Under the pieces are notes generated by a model. That model saw nothing but the letters and a program-made list of their open reading frames with translations. It was not told the DNA's origin and ran no database searches. This document shows positions 32,801 to 41,711 of a stretch of DNA of 64,000 nucleotides, piece by piece (position 1 is the stretch's first letter; every line of letters begins with the position of its first letter). The stretch is from Mucilaginibacter corticis (GTDB lineage Bacteria > Bacteroidota > Bacteroidia > Sphingobacteriales > Sphingobacteriaceae). The position numbers were made by a program, and so were the translations under genes. Location of the stretch: contig NZ_VLPK01000008.1 in assembly GCF_007558865.1 (NCBI RefSeq), positions 1-64,000 on the forward strand, in the 5' to 3' direction.

Positions 32801-33520
32801 AACCTTTTGCAAAGGCCAGCGGTTATCACTCAGTTCAATGATCTCCGGTGCCAAAGCCGCCGAATCCATGCCTGAGGCGCTGATCAGCTTTGCCTGCTCC
32901 CCTGAACGTTCGTAGAAAAGCAGGAAAGGGATATCCAGTTGAAAACTATCATACTGGCTGCCGGTAAATTCCGCGATCTCCGCTACCGATTTGGACTTGC
33001 CGATCGCTGCACCCAGGTCGCGTAAGACCTGTGTACGTCTTCCGGCCAGCATTTTCTCCGTCGTTTCCGTGATCGGGTGAAATATCCCGCCCACGCCGCC
33101 GCTTTCATCCCGGATAGGGGCGAAAGAAAAGGTCATCCAGGCTTCTTCCAGGTAGCCGTAGCGTTCCAGGAACATGCGCTGGTCGGTAATATAAGTCCCT
33201 TCTCCCTGCTGCCCGCGGGTAAATTTATCGCCAACCACAGAAAGTGCCGATTCCCAGCAAACCCGGAAGTTCATGCCCATCGACCGCGGGTGCATTTCAC
33301 CGCAGATCGGGCGGTAACTATCGTTATAGATCTGTATGGTTTCCGGTCCCCAGGCAATGAGGATCGGGAAGGTAGAAGACAGGCAAAGACTTACCGAAGT
33401 CCGCAAACTTTGTGGCCAGCTTTCTACCGGGCCAAGCGCGGTCTTTGACCAGTCCATCGACCGGATCAGTTTGCCCATTTCGCCACCGCCGGATAAGAAT
33501 TGTTCGCTGCTTTCTGTCAT
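29855..33520 (-). CDS. large hybrid histidine kinase with two kinase cores
   Basis: 1221 aa, soluble. Order of domains: N-terminal PAS-like and GAF-like sensor regions (about 1-325); first HisKA (H349 in SHEFRTP) with HATPase to about 558; receiver (about 617-730, phospho-Asp D666 in VLSDVMMP, Lys718); two PAS domains (about 745-865 and 872-992); second HisKA (H1007 in SHELKTP) with HATPase to the end. Two complete kinases flanking one receiver in a single chain is unusual. It is the second cistron after the kinase at 33524, only 3 bp away. It could integrate two signals on one receiver. Domain calls are firm. Confidence 0.92.
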   Translation of the reverse strand: MTESSEQFLSGGGEMGKLIRSMDWSKTALGPVESWPQSLRTSVSLCLSSTFPILIAWGPETIQIYNDSYRPICGEMHPRSMGMNFRVCWESALSVVGDKFTRGQQGEGTYITDQRMFLERYGYLEEAWMTFSFAPIRDESGGVGGIFHPITETTEKMLAGRRTQVLRDLGAAIGKSKSVAEIAEFTGSQYDSFQLDIPFLLFYERSGEQAKLISASGMDSAALAPEIIELSDNRWPLQKVSDTGEIIEVKELQSLFGEFKSGPYDQAPHTAMILPVRITGQSEPFGFIIAGVSVCRALDTAYYNFYDQLAGTYNTAVSNVYAYAQEQKRAEALAEIDRSKTAFFSNVSHEFRTPLTLMLGPLEDLLQSGLDESKKTQVAATHRNAMRLLKLVNNLLDYSRVEAGRVQAVYQQLDLCELTADLASSFRSIIEKAGMELEVDCHLPDHSFFVDRQMWEKIVLNLLSNAFKYTLMGRITVGLRQEGNFAVLEVSDTGVGIPEKELPHMFERFHRVENSAGRTHEGTGIGLSLVNELVQLHGGEIDVKSTAGEGSTFTVKIPSGKVHLPEAHVISGSKAGDTAATAAPFIREAYSLLQEEAAAATANDQVISEDNSVNKETRILIVDDNADMRAYLKRLLEPFFTVQTAVNGAEALDLIRQDVPSMVLSDVMMPVMDGKALLQQIRNDEDTYRLPVIFLSARAGEEARIDGLEAGADDYLVKPFSAAELLTKVRAQINISKARGHAEEQLRNLLTEAPVAMAIYRGPNHIVELANSRMLAYWGRTKEVTVKRPLFEAIPELEDQGFRRVMDAVFQTGERFVSSETPVTLHRFGQEEMVYLNLTMEALVDDKKQVNGMIAVAADVTEQVNARLELEKVSSTLRLAMDASGMGIWKTTWGSDLLEVSPKARQIHAIPMDEVLSFDKTLSVVVPEHRERFTQAIMQAVENKGSFSEDYQIQPFDGSKRKWLNSTGKVELNSAGEVISVVGTILDITESKEDDLRKNDFIGMVSHELKTPLTSLTAIVQVANLKLKNSEDTFLSGAMEKARVQVKRMSNMINGFLNVSRLEAAKLIIDKRKFDLEKLINEAIQETELTVSSHTIHFQPCDPVIVHADHDKIGSVITNLISNAVKYSPKGKDIYIKCEVIGSHVQVSVKDEGMGLKPQDRDKVFERYYRVQSGDTQQIAGFGIGLYLSAEIIHRHNGEIWVESERGAGSVFYFSLPLNIA

Positions 33521-33523
33521 GGT

Positions 33524-35104
33524 TTAAAGATGAGGGGTGAGGGGTAAAGTAAACCAAAAAGTACTGCCGGCTCCCGGCTCACTGATCACACCGATCTGCC
33601 CGCCGTGGCGTTTGATGATCTCCGCCGAAATATATAATCCCAGCCCGAGGCCGGTGTTTTGTAAACGTTCGCCCTGGTAATAGCGTTCAAATACATGTGC
33701 CTGCTGTTCCGCTGAAATACCGGGACCGTGATCACTCACCGAAATTTTGACACTCGAGCCCGTCTTTTCGAACCGGACCCCGATATCTTTGCTGCCCGGC
33801 GCGTATTTAAAGGCATTGTTGAACAAATTGATCAGCACCTGTTCCACCCGGTCGCGGTCGGCTTCGACCCGCAGCGCTTCATCACCCTCCAGTACCAATT
33901 GATAAACCGCCGAGAGTTTTAAAAAAGCGGCAGCCTCCTGGATGAGTTCCGACAAATTGAATTCCGTTTTGTTCAGGCGCAGCTGCCCTTCAGCGGTCCG
34001 CGAAAAGTTCAGCAGGTCTTCTACCAAACGGGTGATCTTATTGATGCTGCGGTTGGCCTGCTCCAATAGTTTCGGACGAACGCTCTCACTGGGATCGCGG
34101 TTCAATAATTGCAGCGCGCCTTTCAAACCCGTCAGCGGCGTCTTCAACTCATGGCTCACGACACTGATAAACTCATCCTGGCGCATGATCAGCTTGCGGC
34201 GCCGCGTCACATCCATAAAAGTGCCGATACCCCCGGCCAGTTCTCCATCGGCATCAAAGATCGGCGCGGCATTGATACTGATGTAAAAGCGTTCCTTATC
34301 CGGCGGCTGCACACCGATCTCCATATCATACACCGGCTGACGGGTAGCCATCATGATCGCCATCGGGTGTTCTGCTTCCGGCAGCGCACTGCCGTCCACC
34401 CGCAGGTTCTCCCATTTCGGGTCATGATAGGTACGGCTCTTGATCTCATCCTGTGCCAACCCGAGTATTTTTTGCGCCATTTCATTGGCATAAGTCAATT
34501 GCCCGTCCAAACCGATCATACCCACCCCTTCGGCCATCGTATCCAAAATACTTTGCAGGCGGGCATTGGTCTGCTCCTGGACATCGGACTGCTGATAATT
34601 AGCCAGCCGGAGCTCCACCTGGTCCATCACTACGGTTGCCAGTTCACGAAGTATCTGCTGTTCATACAGAGACAACGACCGTGGTTCCCGGTCCACCAGG
34701 CACATTGTACCAATGACATAATCGTCGGGGGTGATCAGCGGCGCGCCTGCGTAAAAGCGCAATCCGAAACCGCCGTGAACCGCCGGATGTTTATCCAGCA
34801 AGGGTTCTTCCAATGCGTTTTCAATTACCGTTACCTCAGGGCTGAGCACCGCCAGCGCACACAGGCTTTCACCCCGGTCCACCAGCGGCATCGGCGGTAA
34901 CCCGGCAGAAGCTTTCACCGCCTCGTGCGTGCCATCCAGGAAAGAAACATGCGTGATCGGCATCCGGAAAATCGTCTGGGCCAGTTTACAGATACTGTCG
35001 AAGGCAGGTTCACCGGGCGTATTAAAGATGCGGTAACGCGCCAGCGCGGTTATCCGTTCGGAATCGTTAACAGGAATGATCCCGATCGGGTAGCTGTTTT
35101 TCAT
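33524..35104 (-). CDS. GAF-PAS histidine kinase
   Basis: 526 aa, soluble. A GAF domain lies at about 25-165 (FDSICKLAQTIFRMPITHVS, AGAPLITPDDYVIGTMCLVD). A PAS domain lies at about 182-300, and then HisKA (H318 in SHELKTP) and HATPase with DHGPGI and GLGLGLY. It has no membrane helix, so it senses cytoplasmic ligands or light through GAF/PAS. It is the first gene of a two-kinase operon with the hybrid kinase 3 bp downstream. No response regulator with an output domain is encoded next to it. Confidence 0.92.
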   Translation of the reverse strand: MKNSYPIGIIPVNDSERITALARYRIFNTPGEPAFDSICKLAQTIFRMPITHVSFLDGTHEAVKASAGLPPMPLVDRGESLCALAVLSPEVTVIENALEEPLLDKHPAVHGGFGLRFYAGAPLITPDDYVIGTMCLVDREPRSLSLYEQQILRELATVVMDQVELRLANYQQSDVQEQTNARLQSILDTMAEGVGMIGLDGQLTYANEMAQKILGLAQDEIKSRTYHDPKWENLRVDGSALPEAEHPMAIMMATRQPVYDMEIGVQPPDKERFYISINAAPIFDADGELAGGIGTFMDVTRRRKLIMRQDEFISVVSHELKTPLTGLKGALQLLNRDPSESVRPKLLEQANRSINKITRLVEDLLNFSRTAEGQLRLNKTEFNLSELIQEAAAFLKLSAVYQLVLEGDEALRVEADRDRVEQVLINLFNNAFKYAPGSKDIGVRFEKTGSSVKISVSDHGPGISAEQQAHVFERYYQGERLQNTGLGLGLYISAEIIKRHGGQIGVISEPGAGSTFWFTLPLTPHL

Positions 35105-35290
35105 TGTGCAATTTAATCAAATTTTAACTGAACTTTTGTCATCACGCAATAACCAAACCAGTGCTATAAAAATGGAAAATACTTTTGGAATTGACATCAT
35201 CCCTAAAAACGCTTAGGCGATACCAAATTCTGAACACACCGCATGAAAATGCATTTGATAATGTTGCCCGGTCAACGATCCCAATATTTG

Positions 35291-37258
35291 CTAAAATAAA
35301 CTGACCTGCTCGGTTCCGGGATTTTGGTAATTACGGATCAGGGTGATCAGTTCAGCGCCATATTGGGTAGCCTTATGCGGGCCAAAGCCTTTGATAGCGC
35401 CCAGGGCTTTCAGTGTCGCCGGCAGCTTTTCCGCGATAGCTGCCGCTGTTTTTTCAGAAAGGATCATATTCGGCATCACTTTTTCGGCCGCAGCCCGGGT
35501 TTCCCGCCATTGGAGGATCTGTTGATAGAGTGCTTCGTTGGGTACGGCGTTAAGGGCCTCAAGATAAGAGCGCTCCCGGTTATCCTGTTTCTTTTTGCGC
35601 AGGGCCAGGTAAGCACCCGTTTGGAAAGTGTTGGCCGAAAAATGCTCCAGTAAGGTGATGCGGTTCATCAGCCAGCTGATCAGCTGATCGGCTTTGGCCG
35701 CCTTGTCTTTGGATTGACCGATCAGCGCGGGTAATTGCCGGTGAAGGTTTTCAACTGCCCGGCGTAGTTTATCTAAAAAATAAGCCGAGGCGGACCGGCT
35801 GCGCCCGGGATCGAGCTGCAGGTTAAATTTTGCCGCCACATCCAGTACTTCCTGCTGAAAACCGGGCAGCCCCGGGTCGAAACCCTTGAGCCTGTTTTGA
35901 AGCGGCAGGAAATTAAACAGTTCGCTAAGCAGGAAAAGACGGTATTTTTCACGGTCACGTTCGAGGGTTAGCCGATCAGGCCGCAGCGCTTCCGCCTGTT
36001 CGTTAAAACGGATGACCGCCGGGTCACCGATGATATTTCGCGCGCTGACAGGCTTGCGTAAAACCATACCCGGCAAACTGCGGCAGCGGCTCAGGGCGAC
36101 ATAAGCCTGGCCATGCGCGAAAGATTCGGACACATCAATGATCGCCTGTTCAAAGGTCAGGCCCTGGCTTTTGTGGATGGTAATGGCCCAGGCTAATTTG
36201 AGCGGGATCTGCGCGAAGCTGCCCGCATTGGTTTCTTTGATCGCTTCTTCAACTGCCTCGTATTTGACATTCGTCCATTCCTGTGGTTCGACCGCGATCT
36301 CCCGGCCGTCCTTATCTGATACATAAACGGTATTATGTTCGATTCGGCTGACCGTGCCGATCTTCCCGTTATAAAAGCGTTTTTCGGCCGTGCCGTCGTT
36401 TTTAACGAACATCACCTGCGCTCCCGTTTTCAGCTTAAGGCTGGTCTCGGTAGGATGGGCATCCTTTGGAAAATCACCCCGGATGGTGGCGGCGAACACT
36501 ATTTCCTCAGCGGCTAAATCATCCAGGCGTTCCGTGTTGATCTTTTGCGCGATGCTGTTATGGGTGGTAAGGGTGATATAAGGATCTGCTTCGCCGGGTT
36601 TAAAATCCGGCAGGTAGCGGGCATTAAGTATGGCCAGACTTTCGGCGCTGATGTGCTGGTTCCGGACCTCGTTCAGGATATCGACAAAAGCCTGGTCTTT
36701 TTGCCGGTACACCCGGTCCAGCTCGATGCGGACGTAAGGCGCTTTTTGCAGCACCTGGCTGCTGAAAAAATAGGGCGTGGCGTAGTATGGGCGCAAAATG
36801 TTCCACTCGTCCTCGCGGATGATGGGGCTGAGCTGGGCCAGGTCGCCGATCAGTAACAATTGTACACCGCCAAAAGGATGTGCCGAAGCTTTTATATTTC
36901 GCAGGACGAGGTCGATCTGGTCGAGGGTGTCCGGCCTGACCATACTGATCTCGTCGATCACCAATACTTCCAGGTTTTGCAGCAGATCGCGTTTTTCGGC
37001 GCTGTAAAAGCTGTCCTGCCCCAACGAACCCGGTACGGATGGGGCAAAACTTAACTGGAAGAACGAGTGGATCGTCATCCCGCCGGCATTAATGGCGGCA
37101 ACCCCTGTCGGGGCCACTACGGCGAGGCGCTTTTGGCTGCTTTGACGTAAGTTTTGTAAGAAAGTGGTTTTGCCCGTTCCTGCCTTACCTGTTAAAAAAA
37201 CGATGGTATTGGTGCTGTCCAGGTAGTCGGCAGCCAACTGAAGGGTAGGGTTATTCAT
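35291..37258 (-). CDS. Pif1/RecD-like superfamily 1 helicase with C-terminal HRDC-type domain
   Basis: 655 aa from ATG 37258 (MNNPTLQLAADYL). Walker A GKAGTGKT is at 24-31, Walker B IDEISM at 101-106, and later motifs include WAITIHKSQGLTFEQAIIDV and VALSRCRSLPGM. The C-terminal about 90 residues (NMILSEKTAAAIAEKLP, IKGFGPHKATQYGAEL) form an HRDC-like DNA-binding domain. This architecture is common in Bacteroidetes and acts in DNA repair or replication of structured DNA. It is monocistronic, with an A/T-rich upstream region. Confidence 0.92.
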   Translation of the reverse strand: MNNPTLQLAADYLDSTNTIVFLTGKAGTGKTTFLQNLRQSSQKRLAVVAPTGVAAINAGGMTIHSFFQLSFAPSVPGSLGQDSFYSAEKRDLLQNLEVLVIDEISMVRPDTLDQIDLVLRNIKASAHPFGGVQLLLIGDLAQLSPIIREDEWNILRPYYATPYFFSSQVLQKAPYVRIELDRVYRQKDQAFVDILNEVRNQHISAESLAILNARYLPDFKPGEADPYITLTTHNSIAQKINTERLDDLAAEEIVFAATIRGDFPKDAHPTETSLKLKTGAQVMFVKNDGTAEKRFYNGKIGTVSRIEHNTVYVSDKDGREIAVEPQEWTNVKYEAVEEAIKETNAGSFAQIPLKLAWAITIHKSQGLTFEQAIIDVSESFAHGQAYVALSRCRSLPGMVLRKPVSARNIIGDPAVIRFNEQAEALRPDRLTLERDREKYRLFLLSELFNFLPLQNRLKGFDPGLPGFQQEVLDVAAKFNLQLDPGRSRSASAYFLDKLRRAVENLHRQLPALIGQSKDKAAKADQLISWLMNRITLLEHFSANTFQTGAYLALRKKKQDNRERSYLEALNAVPNEALYQQILQWRETRAAAEKVMPNMILSEKTAAAIAEKLPATLKALGAIKGFGPHKATQYGAELITLIRNYQNPGTEQVSLF

Positions 37259-37306
37259 GTTCACTGCCAAAATTATTAGTAAAAAACTAAAATTGATATA
37301 ATAATC

Positions 37307-38296
37307 TTAAGTCTTTAAAGCTTCTGCCAGTAAACGGTAAGATTTTAAGCGGGCGTTTTGATCGTATAAGTGCGAAGTGGCCATGATCTCATTGATCCCG
37401 GTACGACTGATGAAATCCTTCAATTGGGTTTCAACCGTGGGCTTGCTGCCGGTAAAGGAGTAGGTCAGCATCTGCATAGCGGCATCGCGTTCAGCGGGGC
37501 TCCAGATGTCGTCCATTTTTTCGACCGGCGGCGGCAGCAACTGGCGCCTGCCGGTGATGATCCCGCGGAAAAGCTGTTTTAACGAGGTGGCCAGGTATTC
37601 GGCTTCATGATCTGTATCTGCGACGACTACGTTCACACAGGCCAGGACGTAGGGTTCGGCTAAGTATTTAGACGGTTTAAAGGTCTGACGGTAAAGTTCG
37701 ATGGCAGCTAAAAAATAGGTAGGCGCGAAGTGGCTGGCAAACGCGTAGGGCAGTCCTTTGGCCGCGGCGAGGCGGGCGCTGTCGAGGCTGGAACCGAGGA
37801 TCCAGATGGGGATGTCCAGTCCTTCGCCCGGAACGGCACTGATGTTGTTCGGATGGTCGCCGGCAAAATAGTGCTGCAAGGACTCCAGGTCCTGCGGGAA
37901 ATGAAAGGCCGCGTTCATGTTCTCCCCGCGGATGGCAAAGGCGGTGGCCTGGTCGCTGCCCGGCGCACGGCCCAGGCCCAGGTCGATCCGGCCGGGATAC
38001 AGTGTTTCCAAAGTACCGAACTGTTCGGCGATCACCAGCGGGGAGTGGTTGGGCAGCATGATCCCGCCGGAGCCCACACGAATGCCTGACGTATTAGCAG
38101 CGATATGCCCGATCAGTAAACTGGTCGCGGAACTGGCCACATTGATCATGTTATGGTGTTCAGCGAACCAGTACCGGGTGTAGCCTAAAGCTTCCGCTTG
38201 CCTGGCATTCGCCACACTATATTTGAATGTGTCAGCGATCGTATGTCCTTCGATAACCGTCGCCAGGTCGAGCACGGAGTATTTGAAGTTTCCCAT
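37307..38296 (-). CDS. LLM-class flavin-dependent oxidoreductase (luciferase-like monooxygenase)
   Basis: 329 aa TIM-barrel protein. Diagnostic stretches are YTRYWFAEHHNM near residue 45, GSGGIMLPNHSPLVIAEQFG and GRIDLGLGRAPGSD, which match the alkanal/luciferase-like family using FMNH2 (YhbW/YvbT group). It likely oxidises an organic substrate with reduced flavin; the substrate is unknown. It is monocistronic. The 280 bp upstream, before the next gene at 38577, holds no supportable gene. Confidence 0.92.
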   Translation of the reverse strand: MGNFKYSVLDLATVIEGHTIADTFKYSVANARQAEALGYTRYWFAEHHNMINVASSATSLLIGHIAANTSGIRVGSGGIMLPNHSPLVIAEQFGTLETLYPGRIDLGLGRAPGSDQATAFAIRGENMNAAFHFPQDLESLQHYFAGDHPNNISAVPGEGLDIPIWILGSSLDSARLAAAKGLPYAFASHFAPTYFLAAIELYRQTFKPSKYLAEPYVLACVNVVVADTDHEAEYLATSLKQLFRGIITGRRQLLPPPVEKMDDIWSPAERDAAMQMLTYSFTGSKPTVETQLKDFISRTGINEIMATSHLYDQNARLKSYRLLAEALKT

Positions 38297-38576
38297 AAGG
38301 CAAAAATAGCAGAGACGGCGTGAGCAACTGTCAGCCGTTTCTCCTATTCTGCGCTTAACTGATCATCGCAAAAAGTACAAAAAAAAGTGCCGATAGGTAT
38401 AAAAATGATGGTTCCTGAAAGCTACATTTACAGGTTAGCGCGCCAATCGCTCAAACCAAATAATGATATGAAAAAAAGGGACTTATGTTTCGCCATAGGG
38501 TGTTTGCTGATGCTGCTAAAGACGCGCCGCTCATTTCATCCGGACTGATCGGGCCCGTACGGCTGATGAGCGGTCA

Positions 38577-39890
38577 TTAGGATGCAAGCGAATTTACCGG
38601 CAGTTCCACATAGAAGGTAGTACCGCTTTCCGGCGCGCAAGTGAACCAGATGCGCCCGCCCATGAGCGTGGTATATTCCCGGCAAAGCACCAGGCCCAAA
38701 CCCACGCCGCTTTCGTTGGCTGTACCTTTGGCGGTCGATGAACTGAATTCGAAGATCGCGTCGCTTAGCCCCGCGGGCTGCCCGTTGCCGCTGTCTTTTA
38801 CAATGAGCAGGCAGGTTTCCGTATTGCAATTGGCGCTTAACCGGACATTCCCGCCCGGGGAGGTGAATTTAATCGCATTATTGAGCAGGTTGCGAATGAT
38901 CAGCTGCAGCATATCCGCGTTCGCGTAGATCATGGTACTTTCGGCAAAGACACCATCCAGCTCGATCTGCTTCCTGGCAGCGATGGCCCGGAACAACTGG
39001 ATCTGCGGCTCCAGCAACTGCGCGATCGCCAGGTTTTCTTTCCTGATACCGGCCCCGCTCATCTGGCTGGTCGACCAGTGTAAAACGTTATTGACCATAT
39101 CCAGTGTGCCGCGCGTGGATTGCAACAGCTGCGCCTTGATGTCCCGCCGCTCGCTCTCAGACAGGTCAAACTCTGCCAGCAGTTCCAGGTAGTTCTGGAT
39201 CAGCGATAAAGGGCTGCGCAGGTCATGTGAAATGATCGAAAACAGCTTGTTCTTTTCCGCGTCCAGCTCCTGCAAACGGGCGGCCGTTTGCTGCGCCTGC
39301 TGCCGCTCGGCGTCATAGCGCCTGCGGATGATATAGAAACAGGCCAGTACGATCACGACGACCGTGGTATAGGCCGAGGTCATATCCAAATACCTGTCAG
39401 CCTTGTTATGATAAGTGAACGGTACCCAATCCGGGTACAAATATTGTATATAATGTAAAGTAAATACCACCAGTAAATTACTGATGATCCAGAAGGGGTA
39501 TTGTTTCACGGGCATGATCGCCACAATGATGACCAGTATCAAAATAAAAAAATACCCCGTGGGCCCGTCGACACCCGAATTCAGGAAGAAATTCGCGATG
39601 AACAACCCCGTACCGGCCAGGCAAAAGATCACCCGTGCAGGCGCGGTCGCGTCCCGGTAACGCGAAAAATAATACAGGGAGATCACCAGCAGCAGCGAAA
39701 CGATGCTGGCGATAGCTACCGCCGGGAGGCCCACCATGAAATTCAGCGGGATATTATAGACCAGGGCGGCCATGCAAATGACCAGCACGGAATGAAAAAT
39801 GCGTACGGTCAGTGGGAAATGTTCCCGCTTACCGCCCACACGCTCACTGACCTTCCGAAAAAAACTCATCATAGGACCCACCCAGGGCAT
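38577..39890 (-). CDS. membrane sensor histidine kinase with six-helix input domain
   Basis: 437 aa. About six hydrophobic helices occupy residues 30-190, without a large periplasmic loop, so it may sense the membrane or a small ligand. A short coiled coil (193-213) leads to HisKA (H222 in SHDLRSP) and HATPase (IRNLLNNAIKF N box, GVGLGLVLCREY G2 box). The G1 box DSGNGQP deviates from DxGxG followed by a hydrophobic residue. No response regulator is adjacent, so it is an orphan. Start may be the ATG at residue 1, 7 or 8. Confidence 0.9.
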   Translation of the reverse strand: MPWVGPMMSFFRKVSERVGGKREHFPLTVRIFHSVLVICMAALVYNIPLNFMVGLPAVAIASIVSLLLVISLYYFSRYRDATAPARVIFCLAGTGLFIANFFLNSGVDGPTGYFFILILVIIVAIMPVKQYPFWIISNLLVVFTLHYIQYLYPDWVPFTYHNKADRYLDMTSAYTTVVVIVLACFYIIRRRYDAERQQAQQTAARLQELDAEKNKLFSIISHDLRSPLSLIQNYLELLAEFDLSESERRDIKAQLLQSTRGTLDMVNNVLHWSTSQMSGAGIRKENLAIAQLLEPQIQLFRAIAARKQIELDGVFAESTMIYANADMLQLIIRNLLNNAIKFTSPGGNVRLSANCNTETCLLIVKDSGNGQPAGLSDAIFEFSSSTAKGTANESGVGLGLVLCREYTTLMGGRIWFTCAPESGTTFYVELPVNSLAS

Positions 39891-39959
39891 AAAAATAGCG
39901 AAATATTTTAATACGGATGGCAGGCTAATGATAAGTGTTAATTACTCAGGCGGATGCTG

Positions 39960-41645
39960 TTACGCCCTTAAACTTTTGATGATGATGGCGGAGGCTTCTT
40001 CACTAAAGTCGAGCCCGGAGTAGTCAGGGTTATAGCCGCCAATATAAGGAACGGCCATTACATAGATCCGGTCATTCAGCGCGCCGTAAGCGTCTGCGAC
40101 CTGGAAGTTATCGTTGATGGTAATGCCCGGCACCCGGAGATAATAATCGCCATGATCATCTTGCGTCACCGCTAAGCCTTGTTGCTGGTCTTTCAGACCG
40201 ATATTCGGATCTTTATATTTGAGTTTGGCAGGAGTGATGGTACGATCTTTTATTAAACTTTTGAACGGAAATTCCTCAAACTTCAAATGCGGCTGCCCGG
40301 TACAATTGATATAGGTTTGAAAAAATACATGCCGGTTATCATAGTGATAAATGGCGCCGCCGCTTGCCACGGGTTCCACTTCGCTGTCTTCGCCGACCGG
40401 GATCAGCTCCAAAACACCCGCAGCATGCAGGGCCAGCAGTTCCTCGCTTGAACTTTGGGGAATATAGGCGATCACGATCGAGATCAGCGGGGTCAGCGTT
40501 TTTTGCAAACGCTGCATATCTTCGGCGGATAAATGTTTGGCCGGGTAGTTCAGCGCGAAACTCAGCACACCCAGCATTTCCTTCCAGTAAATTGATTTTT
40601 TTCGTTTGATGGATTTTGCGGCTTCGGCATATTCGGCTTTCAATAACTGGAAAGGATCCAGTTTTTCGCGCAGGTCCATCATAGCGGCCACAAATTCTTC
40701 CATGCGCATATCCTTGATCTGCTCATAGAATTCGGGCTCCTTTTCCTGGATCGGCAGTTTAAAATCCTTTTCGAAAATATAGTCGAGCGAAAGGAACCCA
40801 CCATTGGCTTTGATATGCGCTTTGATCTCCTCATCGCTCAACAGGCTGTCATTTTCCAAATGGGAATCATCCAAGTGAAAGCGGACCGCCGGCAACATCC
40901 CGTTCCGGGTATGCAAAACCATTTTAAATTCCGGGCTTTCTGCTGACAACTCATAGTTAAGTTCGCCATCCTCTTTTTTTACAAAAGTGCCGTTATGCCG
41001 TGCCAAAGTCCGGATCGCGTCAACGGCCGTAAGTGACGAACCTGTAATAGCGACCGCATGGTTCAGTTGCAAACCTAATTTGGACGGGGGATAGGGCGAA
41101 TCAAAAAAGCCGGGGATCATACCTTCGTGCTTCTTCGGCCAGTTATGCCCCGTACAGATCACCACATGATCAAATTCAAACTTTTCCGAGCCATCAACTT
41201 CAACAAGGACAGTGTTGCCCCGGTCAATCACATCCGTCACCTCAGTATTGTAATAAACGGTAAATTCCAGTCCGATCTCTTTAGCCCGCTTCTGCAAAAG
41301 ATCAAACTGTGCTGTCAGGTACTGCCCGAACAACAGTCTTGGCAGGACCTTGAACTCATTAAAGCGCTTAGCCTCCAGGTGGTACTTATCCAGTGTATCC
41401 TTCGGCACATGTTGCACCCATTGATCCAAAGCTGTCACCAGCTCGGGGATCTCGTTTCCTGAAACATTTGTAATATGCTCATCACAAGCGCCCTCCGCGC
41501 TATACGGCATGCCCGCACCCAAACGGTTCTTCCGCTCAAAAACCGTCACCACGAAATCCGTGTCACCGCTTTCTACCAACCGCTTAAACATAAACAAGCC
41601 ACTCGGCCCACCGCCCAAAATTGCGACCCTCTTTTTAATTTCCAA
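39960..41645 (-). CDS. FAD/NAD(P)-binding protein (NAD_binding_9 family)
   Basis: 561 aa. The N-terminal dinucleotide motif is GGGPSGLF at about 11-18; MPYSAEGACDEHITNVSG and the second nucleotide-binding stretch AITGSSLTAVDAIRTLARH match the FAD-NAD(P)-binding family used by ornithine-hydroxylase-like and related oxidoreductases. The C-terminal part ends with a conserved GALNDRIYVMAVPYIGGYNP. The substrate is unknown. It is divergent from the toxin-antitoxin operon; the operator-like repeats lie just upstream of its start, so both may be affected by the antitoxin. Confidence 0.88.
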   Translation of the reverse strand: MEIKKRVAILGGGPSGLFMFKRLVESGDTDFVVTVFERKNRLGAGMPYSAEGACDEHITNVSGNEIPELVTALDQWVQHVPKDTLDKYHLEAKRFNEFKVLPRLLFGQYLTAQFDLLQKRAKEIGLEFTVYYNTEVTDVIDRGNTVLVEVDGSEKFEFDHVVICTGHNWPKKHEGMIPGFFDSPYPPSKLGLQLNHAVAITGSSLTAVDAIRTLARHNGTFVKKEDGELNYELSAESPEFKMVLHTRNGMLPAVRFHLDDSHLENDSLLSDEEIKAHIKANGGFLSLDYIFEKDFKLPIQEKEPEFYEQIKDMRMEEFVAAMMDLREKLDPFQLLKAEYAEAAKSIKRKKSIYWKEMLGVLSFALNYPAKHLSAEDMQRLQKTLTPLISIVIAYIPQSSSEELLALHAAGVLELIPVGEDSEVEPVASGGAIYHYDNRHVFFQTYINCTGQPHLKFEEFPFKSLIKDRTITPAKLKYKDPNIGLKDQQQGLAVTQDDHGDYYLRVPGITINDNFQVADAYGALNDRIYVMAVPYIGGYNPDYSGLDFSEEASAIIIKSLRA

Positions 41646-41666
41646 TTCTCAATGAATTTTAATGAT

Positions 41667-41708
41667 TAGAAAAATTTCTTTAGGTTAGTAGAAAAATTTC
41701 TATATTTG
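41667..41708 (+). promoter_or_regulatory. duplicated operator-like site and -7 element of the TA operon
   Basis: TAGAAAAATTTCT occurs twice, at 41667-41679 and 41689-41701, 22 bp apart (about two helical turns). Each is a near palindrome. The second abuts TATATTTG (41701-41708), a Bacteroidetes -7 element. This geometry fits autorepression by the Xre-type antitoxin. Confidence 0.7.
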
Positions 41709-41711
41709 TGT

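Noticed and set aside
37271-37290. A third copy of the umuDC/SRAP palindrome upstream of the helicase gene.
   Set aside because: The half-sites are in the opposite order (TTAGT-N5-ACTAA), so it is not the same site.
38468-38548. A 26-codon plus-strand frame starting MKKRDLCFAIGC.
   Set aside because: Too short and without neighbours or terminator to support it.
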